A DNA stretch of 64,000 nt from positions 33,199 to 97,198 of the forward strand of contig JBGAVQ010000001.1 in the NCBI GenBank assembly GCA_044228045.1. Direction: 5' to 3'. Positions 8,804 to 17,782 of the stretch are shown here, piece by piece (the first letter of the stretch is position 1; each line of letters begins with the position of its first letter). The stretch comes from JAXLVB01 sp044228045. Its GTDB lineage: Bacteria > Bacteroidota > Bacteroidia > Cytophagales > Spirosomataceae. The notes under the pieces were generated by a model. The model was not told where the DNA came from and ran no database searches. It saw only the letters and a program-made list of their open reading frames with translations. Position numbers and translations under genes: made by a program.

Positions 8804-9293
8804 GTAGCTCTATAATGGGCAATAAGTCAGGGAATAGCAATTGTAGCTGCTCACGAGTACCCAATTCAAAATCAGCGAAGTCGAACCCCGGAGCAACCGT
8901 ACAACCCACCAAGGAGTAACTATCTGGCTCACAGGGCTTTGCGCCAAACCAACAACCTGCTGGTACCACTGCCTGAAATACCTCTCCATTTGTAGGATTA
9001 TCTCCCAGTCTAATAATTTGTAAGTTACCATCGTTAGTAATCACATACACATTGAGTGGACAACCGGCATAAAAATGCCAGATTTCGTCGGACTGAATGC
9101 GATGTAGGGTAGAGAAATGATGGCTTTCAAGCAAGAAATAAATGGCCGTGCCCAAGCTCCGATTCCCCGAAAATCGGCTTGGCAAGGCTTCGTGCGCTAC
9201 TTGCTCGGCAGAGCGATAAGTTTCTACAAAATAACCGCCTTCTGGGTGGGTTTGCATCCCCAATGTTTCGACCCAATAACTAACTGTTTGCAT
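8793..9293 (-). CDS. Cupin-domain protein (DUF985 family)
   Basis: 166 residues. The sequence shows the DUF985 pattern: HPEGGYFVETYRS (17-29), SLGTAIYFLLESHHFSTLHRIQSDEIWHFYAG with the cupin metal-ligand-like His and Glu residues, PLNVYVI, an AVVPAGCWFGAKP turn, and a late VAPGFDFADFELG motif. These are single-domain cytoplasmic cupins, some related to yeast YML079w; the substrate is unknown but a sugar or nucleotide-sugar ligand has been proposed for relatives. It overlaps the DUF4833 gene by 11 bp, tail to tail. Its upstream region holds REP-like palindromes and no clear promoter. Confidence 0.88.
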   Translation of the reverse strand: MQTVSYWVETLGMQTHPEGGYFVETYRSAEQVAHEALPSRFSGNRSLGTAIYFLLESHHFSTLHRIQSDEIWHFYAGCPLNVYVITNDGNLQIIRLGDNPTNGEVFQAVVPAGCWFGAKPCEPDSYSLVGCTVAPGFDFADFELGTREQLQLLFPDLLPIIELLTA

Positions 9294-9317
9294 AGAAAAT
9301 GAATTGAACTGTCTGCT

Positions 9318-9363
9318 AACCCTGATATGCCATCGGGGTTGAGTGGTTTTGCGTCTCCGACGC
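9318..9363. repeat. REP-like palindrome doublet
   Basis: Arms AACCCTGAT (9318-9326) and ATCGGGGTT (9332-9340) are followed 10 bp later by GCGTC-TCC-GACGC (9351-9363), which on the other strand is a GGA-triloop hairpin. They fill the gap between the divergent cupin and thioredoxin-like genes. Confidence 0.6.
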
Positions 9364-9427
9364 TAATTTATTACATTTTGGCATGAATTCTGATTATGGA
9401 TTTACTGTTACCCAAACAGATGGAACA

Positions 9428-10855
9428 ATGAAACGGATAAGTTACTTTTTTGTATTCTTTTTTGCCTGCTATTTATCTGCTTTTGCACAAGATAAAGGTT
9501 ATTCTATTAGGCTAACAATCAAGGGTTTGCGAGATTCTACCTGTTATTTGTCGCACTATTTTGGATACACCCAGCACCTTTTAAAAGATACTGCCAAGAT
9601 TGACACTTCGGGTGTGTTGCTTTTTGAAGGTAAGCAACCATTGCCCGAAGGACTGTATTTTGTGACCCTTCCACAAAAACGTAGAGTAGAATTTATTTGG
9701 TTGGCATCAGAACCCACATTTTCAATAACAAGCGATACCCTCGACCTCATAGGCAACGCCCGAGTAGAAGGCTCGCAAGAAAATATAGACTATTTTGCCT
9801 ACTTAAAGTACGTAAAAACGCAAACTGACCAGATGGAAGCAATACGGACGTTTGGTGGTGGTCCAAGTGATAATAATCCTATGTTGCAACAACGGCTCAG
9901 GACATTTCGCAACGAAATGTATAGCTACCTCAATCGCCTTGCCAGTGATTATGGTAATCGTCTCATAGGTAAGTATATAAGAGCAGTGGCCGAGCCTCGC
10001 CTACCCATGCCACCGAGGTATGCCAATGGCGGCTACGACACCGCATTTGTGTCAAGGGCGGTGAGGCAACATTTTTTTGATAACATTGATTTTTCGGATG
10101 AACGGATGGTGCGCTCGCCCTTTTTACAACGAAGACTCGACACTTATTTTGACCGAGTGGCTATTCCGCAAATAGACTCATTAAAAGCTGCTTGCGACCG
10201 CATTATTTCACTGGCAAGTGCCAACAAAGAGGTATTACGATACACTGTCTGGAATATGTCTAACCTCTTTGAAACGGCCAAAATCATAGGTACAGATGCT
10301 ATTTTTGTTCATTTAGCTGAAGAATATTACCTCAAAGGAAAAGTAGAGACAGATTCGTCGGTGCTTAAAAATTTGGCCGAACGAGTAAAAACCCTCAAGC
10401 CTTTACTCATTGGAGAAACCATGCCCCCTTTGGTTTTGACAGACCCAAACAATAAGATTCACAGCCTCCAAAATCTGTCAACTAACCTCACTTTTGTGGT
10501 ATTTTATGATCCGCTTTGTCAAAAATGCCGAGCCAAAATGCCAAAGTTAATAGACTTCTATAAAAAGCATAAAACCGAGTCAATTTCATTATATGCCGTG
10601 ATGGTAGAGCGAAATGAGAAGTTGTGGAAAAATATGCTTGATGAATTCAAAATCAAAGACTTATGGATAAATGTATGGGACAAAACAGGTAAGATTAATT
10701 ACAAAAAGGACTTTGATATTTATGGAACTCCGGTGATTTATGTGCTAAACAAAGAGAAAAAAATTGTTCTGAAAAGGCTTGAAGTAGAGCAATTAGAGGC
10801 TGTATTGGAGCTATACAATCAAAATAAATTAGCAACAGTTTCTACTAAAAAATAG
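9428..10855 (+). CDS. Periplasmic thiol-disulfide (TlpA-like) protein with DUF4369 N-terminus
   Basis: 475 residues from the ATG at 9428, which starts a Sec signal (MKRISYFFVFFFACYLSAFAQ); an upstream ATG at 9383 would bury it. The N-terminal third (YSIRLTIKGLRDSTCYLSHYFG) resembles DUF4369. The middle is helical and DUF5106-like. The C-terminus is a thioredoxin/AhpC fold (PLVLTDPNNKIHSLQNL, FVVFYDPLCQKC) with a CxxC active site at C364/C367 and a cis-Pro loop (YGTPVIYVLN). The family acts in periplasmic disulfide reduction or cytochrome maturation-like roles. Absence of a Cys-Pro dipeptide (CQKC instead of CxPC) suggests altered redox potential. It is followed 11 bp later by a small gene. 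Confidence 0.85.
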   Translation: MKRISYFFVFFFACYLSAFAQDKGYSIRLTIKGLRDSTCYLSHYFGYTQHLLKDTAKIDTSGVLLFEGKQPLPEGLYFVTLPQKRRVEFIWLASEPTFSITSDTLDLIGNARVEGSQENIDYFAYLKYVKTQTDQMEAIRTFGGGPSDNNPMLQQRLRTFRNEMYSYLNRLASDYGNRLIGKYIRAVAEPRLPMPPRYANGGYDTAFVSRAVRQHFFDNIDFSDERMVRSPFLQRRLDTYFDRVAIPQIDSLKAACDRIISLASANKEVLRYTVWNMSNLFETAKIIGTDAIFVHLAEEYYLKGKVETDSSVLKNLAERVKTLKPLLIGETMPPLVLTDPNNKIHSLQNLSTNLTFVVFYDPLCQKCRAKMPKLIDFYKKHKTESISLYAVMVERNEKLWKNMLDEFKIKDLWINVWDKTGKINYKKDFDIYGTPVIYVLNKEKKIVLKRLEVEQLEAVLELYNQNKLATVSTKK

Positions 10856-10866
10856 ATTCAACACCT

Positions 10867-11130
10867 ATGTTTGAAGCTATCAAACGATATTTTGCCAAGC
10901 GAGCTATGCAGAAACGCATCGGTGCTTTAACTGAGGCAGAGCGGAGAGATATTCTTTCCAAATCGCTTCTTGAAGCTGCGGCGTTTCAAGGCGAAGGATA
11001 CCATGTGTTCAGAAGAGACATTGAAGACGTTTATCAAGCCTATGTTTGCACGCTGGGTGAAATCTCACCCGACATGGCCGAAGACTGGATTATTGAACAA
11101 TATTTGCTGGAACAAGACCAAGCAAGATAG
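10867..11130 (+). CDS. Small protein of unknown function
   Basis: 87 residues, acidic and helical, no signal or membrane segment: MFEAIKRYFAKRAMQKRIGA followed by LTEAERRDILSKSLLEAAAF. The ATG lies 11 bp after the thioredoxin-like gene's stop, so it is almost certainly cotranscribed with it. No family is recognised. The T-x-A-E-R start of the second helix resembles two other tiny ORFs near 31.3-31.7 kb, but this may be convergence among short helical proteins. Confidence 0.6.
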   Translation: MFEAIKRYFAKRAMQKRIGALTEAERRDILSKSLLEAAAFQGEGYHVFRRDIEDVYQAYVCTLGEISPDMAEDWIIEQYLLEQDQAR

Positions 11131-11150
11131 CCTTGTTCCAGCCAAAGGTG

Positions 11151-12161
11151 TTATTCCATCAAAAACGGATAATCAGCTTGTACATAAATATCTTTGTATG
11201 CCTCGGCTGGCTCTGGAAACGGCGATTCTTCTGCAAACTTTACGGCTTCCTCTACTCGAATCTTAATAGCTGCATCAATGGCAGCCAAGTCTTCTTCGGT
11301 AGCCATTCCATTTTTCAGAATAGTATCCTTTACGCCTTCAATAGGGTCAAGTTTCTTGTATTCTTCTACTTCTTCTTTGCTGCGATACTTCTGCGGATCC
11401 GACATGGAGTGGCCACGATAACGATACGTCCGAAACTCTAAATAAGTAGGCCCGTCGCCACGTCTGGCTCTATCAGCAGCACGGCTCACGGCTTCATGAA
11501 TAGCCTCAACGTCCATGCCATCTACTGGTTCAGCGGGCATATCGTAGGCTTCGCCGAGGGTGTAGAGTTCGGTTACGTTGGAGGTACGAGCTACCGATGT
11601 TCCCATGGCATAGCCGTTGTTTTCAACCACAAAAATCACGGGTAATTTCCAAGTCATGGCCATGTTAAATGCTTCATGCAATGCACCTTGGCGGGTAGCC
11701 CCATCACCAAAAAAACAGATACACAAGTTGCCTGTTTTCTTGTATTTTTCGGCAAAAGCCAAGCCTGCACCCAGTGGAATTTGCGCTCCTACAATGCCAT
11801 GACCACCTACAAAGTTTACTTCTTTGTCAAAAATGTGCATTGAGCCGCCTTTACCTTTGGTAGTGCCAGTTACTTTGCCATATAGCTCTGCCATGATTCG
11901 CTTGGGGTCGGTGCCGAGGGCAAGCGGCTGCCCGTGGTCACGGTAGGCCGTAATCCACTTGTCACCTGGCTGAAGGGCTGATTTTGAACCCGATGAACAG
12001 GCCTCTTGCCCAATGTTGAGGTGCAGAAACCCTCTGATTTTTTGCTGTCCGTACAACTGAGCACATTTTTCCTCGAATTTACGTTGGAGTTGCATTGACT
12101 CATACCAATACATATAGGTCTCTTTCGAGTATTTTACTTTGTTTTCAGCTTTCTTTGCCAT
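11151..12161 (-). CDS. pdhA: Pyruvate dehydrogenase E1 component, alpha subunit
   Basis: 336 residues. The thiamine diphosphate-binding motif runs from GDG (152-154) to NN (181-182). Other family landmarks are RKFEEKCAQLYGQQKIRGFLH, GGKGGSMH-like (KGKGGSMHIF), GHGIVGAQIPLG and the phosphorylation-loop-like YRYRGHSMSDP. With the beta subunit it decarboxylates pyruvate and passes the acetyl group to E2 lipoate in the cytoplasmic complex. The beta subunit and E2/E3 genes are not in the window, common in Bacteroidota where pdhA can stand apart. A branched-chain 2-oxoacid E1 alpha is less likely, given length and the KGKGGSMH region. It is divergent from recF over 185 bp. Confidence 0.92.
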   Translation of the reverse strand: MAKKAENKVKYSKETYMYWYESMQLQRKFEEKCAQLYGQQKIRGFLHLNIGQEACSSGSKSALQPGDKWITAYRDHGQPLALGTDPKRIMAELYGKVTGTTKGKGGSMHIFDKEVNFVGGHGIVGAQIPLGAGLAFAEKYKKTGNLCICFFGDGATRQGALHEAFNMAMTWKLPVIFVVENNGYAMGTSVARTSNVTELYTLGEAYDMPAEPVDGMDVEAIHEAVSRAADRARRGDGPTYLEFRTYRYRGHSMSDPQKYRSKEEVEEYKKLDPIEGVKDTILKNGMATEEDLAAIDAAIKIRVEEAVKFAEESPFPEPAEAYKDIYVQADYPFLME

Positions 12162-12346
12162 GGGATGCTTACGGGGTTTAAGTTTCAGGTTTTTCAGATT
12201 ATTTTTTGCTAAAAACCAGAAGGTTGTGAGCGTTTTTGTGAAAAACTAACGGATTACTACCGCCTATATCACAAATAACCTGTATATACCCTAAATTGCC
12301 GTGCGAAATTAAGGCAAAATCACGAATAACCAATAAAGACACAATA

Positions 12347-13546
12347 ATGTATCTCGAAAGAATCAGCTTGACCAATTTTAAGAGTTACGAAGCCGATTCT
12401 TACCGATTCAGTACAGCTATCAATTGTATTGTTGGCGAAAACGGAAGTGGAAAAACAAACTTGCTCGATGCTATTTATTTTTTGGCGCTCACCAAAAGTG
12501 CTTTCTCAAACCAAGATGGGTTGAGTATCAACCACGAAGGCGAATTTATGATGATTGATGGTGTATTTGTGAAGGTAGATATTGATAGGCAGAAATTAGA
12601 AATTAGTGAACTGGGTAAAAATTTGGTTAATGAAAAAGACACCCCAACCTATACCCTTCACTCCTCGCTTCCCACGCCTGTCGTTTCCCAAAAATCCGAT
12701 CAAATTACCATTAGCCTACAAAGGGGTCAGCGCAAAACAGTGCTGCACGACAAAAAACCGTATGAACGCCTCAACGAACACATTGGTAAGTTTCCGGTGG
12801 TACTTATAGCTCCCAACGATACCGATTTGATTCGGGAAGGTTCGGAGGAGAGAAGAAAGTTTTTTGATGGGGTATTGTCGCAATCAGATGCCAACTATTT
12901 GTCTGATTTACAGCTATATAACCGCTTGTTAGACCAGCGAAATGGCTTGCTTCGTCAGTTTGCTGAGCGCAATTACTTAGACCAAGACTTGCTGGATGTA
13001 TATAGCGAACCTCTGCTCGAACTGGCTTTCAAGCTATATCAACAACGTAGTCGTTTTGCCCAGTCGTTTTGCCCTATTTTTCAGAAACATTATGCCAACC
13101 TGAGCGAAAGCCGTGAAGTAGTAGAAGTAATTTATGAATCAGAATTGGCAAGTGCAGACTTTCGGCGAGAATTCAAAATGAACCGCCAGCGAGATGTAGC
13201 CGCCCAACGCACCACCAAAGGCGCACACAAAGATGACTATGCTTTTGAAATTGATGGGCATTCGGTCAAGAAATTCGGCTCACAAGGCCAGCAAAAATCT
13301 TTTGTAGTGGCGCTGAAACTGGCTCAATTTGAGCTACTTAGCCAAGAAAAAGAGTTGAAGCCCTTACTACTGCTCGATGATATTTTTGACAAATTAGACG
13401 ACCGCCGCATCCAAAAACTCATTGGTATGATGACAGACGGTACGTTTGGGCAAATCTTCATAACCGATGCTCGCCCCGAGCGTACAGAGCAACTATTGGC
13501 TGGCTTACAGACCGAAGTGAAGTTTTTTAGGACGGCGGGCAAATAA
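12347..13546 (+). CDS. recF: DNA replication and repair protein RecF
   Basis: 399 residues from the ATG at 12347 (MYLERISLTNFKSYEA); the upstream in-frame ATG at 12296 adds 17 residues without family support. The Walker A motif is GENGSGKT (30-37). An ABC signature-like stretch lies in KKFGSQGQQKSFVVALKLAQ. Walker B is LLLLDDIFDKLD near residue 350. RecF loads RecA with RecO/RecR at gapped DNA. Here it is away from dnaA/dnaN, usual for Bacteroidota. Family length is typical. A strong terminator begins at its stop codon. Confidence 0.95.
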   Translation: MYLERISLTNFKSYEADSYRFSTAINCIVGENGSGKTNLLDAIYFLALTKSAFSNQDGLSINHEGEFMMIDGVFVKVDIDRQKLEISELGKNLVNEKDTPTYTLHSSLPTPVVSQKSDQITISLQRGQRKTVLHDKKPYERLNEHIGKFPVVLIAPNDTDLIREGSEERRKFFDGVLSQSDANYLSDLQLYNRLLDQRNGLLRQFAERNYLDQDLLDVYSEPLLELAFKLYQQRSRFAQSFCPIFQKHYANLSESREVVEVIYESELASADFRREFKMNRQRDVAAQRTTKGAHKDDYAFEIDGHSVKKFGSQGQQKSFVVALKLAQFELLSQEKELKPLLLLDDIFDKLDDRRIQKLIGMMTDGTFGQIFITDARPERTEQLLAGLQTEVKFFRTAGK

Positions 13547-13583
13547 AAGGTCGGCGAGGGATAGCTGCCTCGCCGACCTTTTT
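13547..13583. terminator. Bidirectional terminator between recF and the DUF4097-like gene
   Basis: GGTCGGCGAGG (13549-13559) and CCTCGCCGACC (13568-13578) form a perfect 11-bp GC-rich stem flanked by A and T runs, so it can end transcription from both convergent genes. Confidence 0.9.
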
Positions 13584-13595
13584 GCTGATGGAATT

Positions 13596-14672
13596 TTAAT
13601 AAAACTTTACCCCGCTAAAATTAGATTTGATGCGAATGTTGCCGCCACCTTTGCCAATTTTGCCTTTGTAGGTTTTGGTAAACTTAGGCGACCAATTGTT
13701 TTTGCCTTCTTCTTCCTTGTCAGGATTAACACTAAGCGTTGTTTTATCACTTGGAAACTTGAAGCCGCCGTAATGAACCGTTACGTCAAAGTCAAAGTTG
13801 TTATTCGTGTTTATAGGCAGCGATACGTCTGAATACTGGGCATCAATGTTAATGTTTTTGACCGTTTGTGGAATAGTCACAAACTTAAAGCCACTCGAAA
13901 AGCGTAGTTTCAGGTCTGCCGATTCGTTCAAAGTACCAAAAGTGCATTTTGAATAACCAATATCGCCAGTAATTTTGTCAATTTCGTCAATTTTCAACGA
14001 ACCAAAATCGTTGTCTAAGTTCAATTCATTGGCGTGTTCAACGGTGAGGGTTGAATACGATATTTTCAATTTGCCAGTGTCAATTGTCTTGATGTAGGCA
14101 CTCCCAAACGATACGTCAATGTCTTTGCCTGTTCCCGAAAGTTTATCTGTTTTGAAACTCCCGTAGCTCGAATGAACTTTGAGTGGAGCATTAAATTCAG
14201 GGATAGATGTACCACCAAATTTATTAGTTACCGCAAGCATATTCTGGCGAGGCATCGAAACCTGGTAGTCCACTTTAACGCCACGGCGTTCTTCGGAGCC
14301 ATCTTTTTTCTTTGAATTACTCCAGCCCCATTTTTTGCCAAATTGGTCATTGTCAATATTGGTTTTGAGTGTAATCTGGTCATTATCACGCATTTCTACA
14401 ATCTCCACTGCTTCAATATACTTTTGAGCATTGCCGTCGTCTTCGCCGTAACCCGTAATGGTAATTTCAATTTTGATTTCATTTCGATCCCACAGGCTTA
14501 CGTTTACGTCACCAAATTGATTACTAATGGCGAGCTTATCTTTGGCCGATACATTATACGATTTGTTGATGGTTTTCTTCTTCTCAATCGTTAATGGAGC
14601 TTCGGCAAGGGCTACATTGAGCCAAAGGGCTAATGCGCTAAACAATAGTGTCTTGTTTCGTATGGTTCTCAT
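13596..14672 (-). CDS. Exported DUF4097-like repeat protein, third gene of sigma operon
   Basis: 358 residues with a Sec signal (about 1-24, ending NVALAEA). The mature part is built of short beta-strand repeats of the type ISNQFGDVNV, VTNKFGGTSI, HSSYGSFKT, VSFGSAYIKT, LDNDFGSLKI. This is the DUF4097/adhesin-like beta-helix pattern. C-terminal glycines and basic residues (KGKIGKGGGNIRIKSNFSGVKFY) close it. It overlaps the anti-sigma gene by 35 bp and follows the sigma gene, so it is likely part of the same envelope-stress circuit, perhaps as a target or sensor. Function is unproven. Confidence 0.72.
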   Translation of the reverse strand: MRTIRNKTLLFSALALWLNVALAEAPLTIEKKKTINKSYNVSAKDKLAISNQFGDVNVSLWDRNEIKIEITITGYGEDDGNAQKYIEAVEIVEMRDNDQITLKTNIDNDQFGKKWGWSNSKKKDGSEERRGVKVDYQVSMPRQNMLAVTNKFGGTSIPEFNAPLKVHSSYGSFKTDKLSGTGKDIDVSFGSAYIKTIDTGKLKISYSTLTVEHANELNLDNDFGSLKIDEIDKITGDIGYSKCTFGTLNESADLKLRFSSGFKFVTIPQTVKNINIDAQYSDVSLPINTNNNFDFDVTVHYGGFKFPSDKTTLSVNPDKEEEGKNNWSPKFTKTYKGKIGKGGGNIRIKSNFSGVKFY

Positions 14673-15234
14673 GGCTGTTCGTCGTTTGTTTAATCCTTTG
14701 AATAATGTTTAACTGAGTGTTGAGCAAATCAATTTGTCGTTGCAGGTTCTGGATCATCGCCTCTACCATCATTTCTTGGTTAGGCGACTTTGGCAATTCA
14801 GCTTTTAGCACGTCATAATCTTGGTCTAATTTTTCAATTTCAGAAGCAAAAGACTGGTACAGTTCAGGGTCTTCGGCTTCTATTTGGCGGAGTTCATTAC
14901 GCTTGGTTTCAATCAGCGAAGCATAACGAAAAGCGGCTTTTGCGTAGTCGGGGCTAATTTGGGCAATGTCAGCATCATGGGCAGTAGGTTTCGAGAAATA
15001 CTGCCATGTAAAAAAGCCCAACCCAGCAACCAATACCACACTGGCAGCAATGCGCCAATGGATTTTAAATGAAGGTTGTGTTACTTTTCTGGATTCAATC
15101 AGAGGAATCACCTTTGTTTCTACTGGCGGTAATTTCTGTTCAATTTTTGCCCACAAGTCCATAGCCGGTTCGTGGGTATCTAACGCCTCACGGTTGTCAC
15201 GGATGAATCGTTCGAGTTGATTTTTCTTTTTCAT
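14638..15234 (-). CDS. Probable membrane anti-sigma factor
   Basis: 198 residues with one transmembrane helix at about 61-80 (RIAASVVLVAGLGFFTWQYF). The cytoplasmic N-terminus is about 60 residues with an EPAMDLWAKIEQKL helix, a pattern common in Bacteroidota anti-sigma proteins lacking a classical zinc motif. The C-terminal periplasmic part is a long charged helix and probable coiled coil (about 100-180, ETKRNELRQIEAEDPELYQS). Position directly after an ECF sigma gene and overlap with the DUF4097-like gene support the call. No HxxxCxxC zinc motif is present. Confidence 0.75.
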   Translation of the reverse strand: MKKKNQLERFIRDNREALDTHEPAMDLWAKIEQKLPPVETKVIPLIESRKVTQPSFKIHWRIAASVVLVAGLGFFTWQYFSKPTAHDADIAQISPDYAKAAFRYASLIETKRNELRQIEAEDPELYQSFASEIEKLDQDYDVLKAELPKSPNQEMMVEAMIQNLQRQIDLLNTQLNIIQRIKQTTNSHENHTKQDTIV

Positions 15235-15240
15235 TTTCTT

Positions 15241-15267
15241 ACTATACCAACCAGAGGTCGGTGTTAC
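15241..15267 (-). repeat. Dispersed 27-bp palindromic repeat overlapping the sigma stop codon
   Basis: This 27-bp stretch is an almost exact inverse copy of 6368-6394 (about two mismatches), with arms ACCGACC/GGTTGGT around TCT. It fills the gap between sigma and anti-sigma genes and includes the sigma gene's TAA. Confidence 0.65.
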
Positions 15268-15854
15268 ATTTTCAACAATTCTACTAATCGTTTCTTAGCT
15301 CGCATAAACTGAGTTCGGGAAGTGGACTCCGAGATTTCTAAAATGTCGGCAATCTCTTCGTGGTCGTAACCCTCTAACAAATAAAGACTTAGTACCGTCC
15401 TGAACCCATCTGGCAATTGTTGAATGGCTTCTCGTACCCGGGATACGTTCCATTCCACATCCTCTTCGTCATAGGGGTCTTCATCTTTAAAATGCGCCGA
15501 GTGTTCATGGTCTGTTTCGGCCACGTCCACCCATTGTACCTTGCGTTGCCGCAACTGATTGAGGGCTTTGTTAACCACAATTTGTTTGAGCCAAGCCCCA
15601 AAGGTCGAAGTTTGGCGGAAGTCATTGATTTTTTGAAAGGCATCCAAAAATGCTTCCTGCAACACATCTTCGGCTTCGCCAACGTGGTTCAAAATTCGAA
15701 TGCAGACGTTGTACATTGCCTTAGAATACAGGCGATAAATCTCGTACTGCGCTCGGCGGTCTCCCCGCATACATTGCTCGACCAACGCCGTGTGTTTATC
15801 TCGGTAGAGGGCTTGTTCCAATGGTTTTTCAGCTGTATAGGTTGCAACATTCAT
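15264..15854 (-). CDS. ECF-type RNA polymerase sigma factor
   Basis: 196 residues. Region 2 is clear (YEIYRLYSKAMYNVCIRILN, then EAEDVLQEAFLDAFQKI and TFGAWLKQIVVNKALNQLRQ, residues about 38-110). An acidic linker follows (DPYDEEDVEW). Region 4 has LPDGFRTVLSLYLLEGYDHE and an HTH (EEIADILEISESTSRTQFMRAKKRL). It would direct RNA polymerase to its own regulon, held off by the downstream membrane anti-sigma protein. It resembles the sigma-70 family ECF proteins common in Cytophagales. It probably autoregulates from the long intergenic region upstream. Confidence 0.93.
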   Translation of the reverse strand: MNVATYTAEKPLEQALYRDKHTALVEQCMRGDRRAQYEIYRLYSKAMYNVCIRILNHVGEAEDVLQEAFLDAFQKINDFRQTSTFGAWLKQIVVNKALNQLRQRKVQWVDVAETDHEHSAHFKDEDPYDEEDVEWNVSRVREAIQQLPDGFRTVLSLYLLEGYDHEEIADILEISESTSRTQFMRAKKRLVELLKM

Positions 15855-16412
15855 GGCTTGAGTACTTTGTAGAGGTTATCGGTTATCCGTGAGTAGCTAA
15901 GTTTTGGAGCATGAAACGTGCTCTTAACCCTTTACTTTTTTGGACTGAGCTAACACCTACATTACTACCGAAATAAACAGAAATATTTCCGTTGAATTCG
16001 AGCCAATGACAACACAATAAAACAGAATGTTGCACGTTTGAATAGAATTTTTTAAAGAAACATCAGAAAGGAGGCATTTGCATCGGTTTTTTAGGTAAAA
16101 ATAGCGCATAAAAAAGCAACCTCACCAGGGTACTATCCAACATAGTAGTATAAAGTAACGTTTTTAAATAGAACAAAAAAATCGAATAACCTGTTGATAA
16201 TTAACAAGATAAGTATCAAAATACTCCTATAGTAACCTCAAGATACAATAATTGGCCCTACCCCCAATCATCAGTAAACAACAACCAGCCTTTGTAGTTG
16301 GTGTTACATTTACAATATAAAATTCAGCATTATTACATACATGCCCTCAAATCCACTAATTTTGCGGCACTTTTCGGATTGAACCAATAATTCACTCATA
16401 TACTCATAAATA
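15855..16412. other. 558-bp divergent intergenic region between the sigma gene and aspartate kinase
   Basis: AT-rich and noncoding. It holds a small hairpin GAGCA...TGCTC (15908-15924), a sequence resembling the 15241 repeat with arms CAACCAG/...GTTGGTG (16281-16307), and a TAnnTTTG match TAATTTTG at 16357-16364 pointing at aspartate kinase (49 bp before its ATG, no TTG at -33). I see no other gene, RNA or riboswitch. Confidence 0.5.
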
Positions 16413-17771
16413 ATGCAAGTCTGGAAATTTGGGGGAACCTCCGTAGGAAAACCCGAACGGATGCACTCCATCCGCACGTTGATAACAGCTGACTCAGGGC
16501 GCAAAATTGTTGTCCTCTCAGCCCTGTCTGGCACTACCAACGCCCTGCTCTCGATGGGCGAGTCGGCAAAAGCTAATAACGATGCCGAACTCAATCAGAA
16601 AATCACTGATTTGAAGGCTCACTACGATTCATTTATCAAGGAATTGTACAAAACTGATGGCGGATATCAGAAAGGCGTTGCCATTATCGAAAAAGAATTT
16701 TCGTTTATTCGTTCCGTTACCAAAATTCGTCCTTTTACCCTCAAGCAAGACAAGGAGTTGGTGGCGCAAGGTGAGATTTTGAGTACACAACTATTTGAGG
16801 CATATTTAGAAGAATGTGGCGAAAGTTCGGTACTAATTCCTGCCCTCGACTATATGCGGATTGATGCCGACAACGAGCCAGAATTAGAGACTATCGAAGG
16901 TTTATTGACGCAAATTTTGTCGCAATTTTCTGACAAACAGCTTATTATAACCCAAGGATTTATCTGTAGAAATCCTCGTGGTGAAGTTGACAACCTCAAA
17001 CGAGGAGGCTCTGACTACACTGCCTCATTGGTTGGTGGGGCCATTCGAGCAGAGGAAATTCAAATCTGGACTGACATTGACGGAATGCACAATAACGACC
17101 CTCGAATTGTGAAAAAGACCTTCCCAATCAGAGAGTTGACTTTTGAGGAAGCAGCCGAATTGGCCTATTTTGGAGCAAAAATCCTGCATCCAAGCACCAT
17201 TACACCAGCCAAAATGCGTGGTGTGCCTGTGCGCCTCAAAAACACCATGCAGCCCGAAGCCTTCGGTACGCTGATTGCTGACAAAAGCACCGACCGAGAC
17301 ATTAAGGCCATTGCAGCCAAAGATGGTATCACAGCCATTTATATTCATTCAACTCGTATGCTGAATGCCTTTGGGTTTTTGAGAAAAGTATTTGAAATCT
17401 TTGAAAAATACAAAACCCCTGTGGACATGATTACCACGTCCGAAGTATCTGTATCGGTTACCATTGACAACGATACACACTTAGACGCTATCATGGCCGA
17501 ACTCAAAGAAATCGCAGACTTAGAAGAAAACGACCGTGACCAAACCATTATTTGTATCGTAGGGAACTTCTCGGCAGACAAAGAAGGCATTGCCCTCAAA
17601 GTGTTTGATGCCATGAAAAATATCCCCATCCGCATGATTTCGTACGGGGCTTCTGAGCACAATCTTTCGATTTTGGTACATAGCCAATACAAAGCCGAAG
17701 CCCTCAACGTACTCAACGAGCGATTGTTTTATTACGAAGATGCGATGAAAGCTATTTTTACATCGCCGTAA
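16413..17771 (+). CDS. lysC: Aspartate kinase (monofunctional)
   Basis: 452 residues. The N-terminal kinase motif is KFGGTSVGKPERM (5-17). The core continues with VVLSALSGTTNALL, FTLKQDKELVAQGEILST, GFICRNPRGEVDNLKRGGSDYTA and TDIDGMHNNDPRIV, and the family's EAAELAYFGAKILHPSTI. The C-terminal 140 residues carry two ACT domains (ITAIYIHSTRMLNAFGFLRK...; IICIVGNFSADKEGIALK...), the expected feedback site for lysine or threonine. It phosphorylates aspartate as the first step toward Lys, Met, Thr (and Ile through IlvA). Fused homoserine dehydrogenase is absent. serS follows after 11 bp. Confidence 0.93.
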   Translation: MQVWKFGGTSVGKPERMHSIRTLITADSGRKIVVLSALSGTTNALLSMGESAKANNDAELNQKITDLKAHYDSFIKELYKTDGGYQKGVAIIEKEFSFIRSVTKIRPFTLKQDKELVAQGEILSTQLFEAYLEECGESSVLIPALDYMRIDADNEPELETIEGLLTQILSQFSDKQLIITQGFICRNPRGEVDNLKRGGSDYTASLVGGAIRAEEIQIWTDIDGMHNNDPRIVKKTFPIRELTFEEAAELAYFGAKILHPSTITPAKMRGVPVRLKNTMQPEAFGTLIADKSTDRDIKAIAAKDGITAIYIHSTRMLNAFGFLRKVFEIFEKYKTPVDMITTSEVSVSVTIDNDTHLDAIMAELKEIADLEENDRDQTIICIVGNFSADKEGIALKVFDAMKNIPIRMISYGASEHNLSILVHSQYKAEALNVLNERLFYYEDAMKAIFTSP

Positions 17772-17782
17772 CTTTAAAATTT

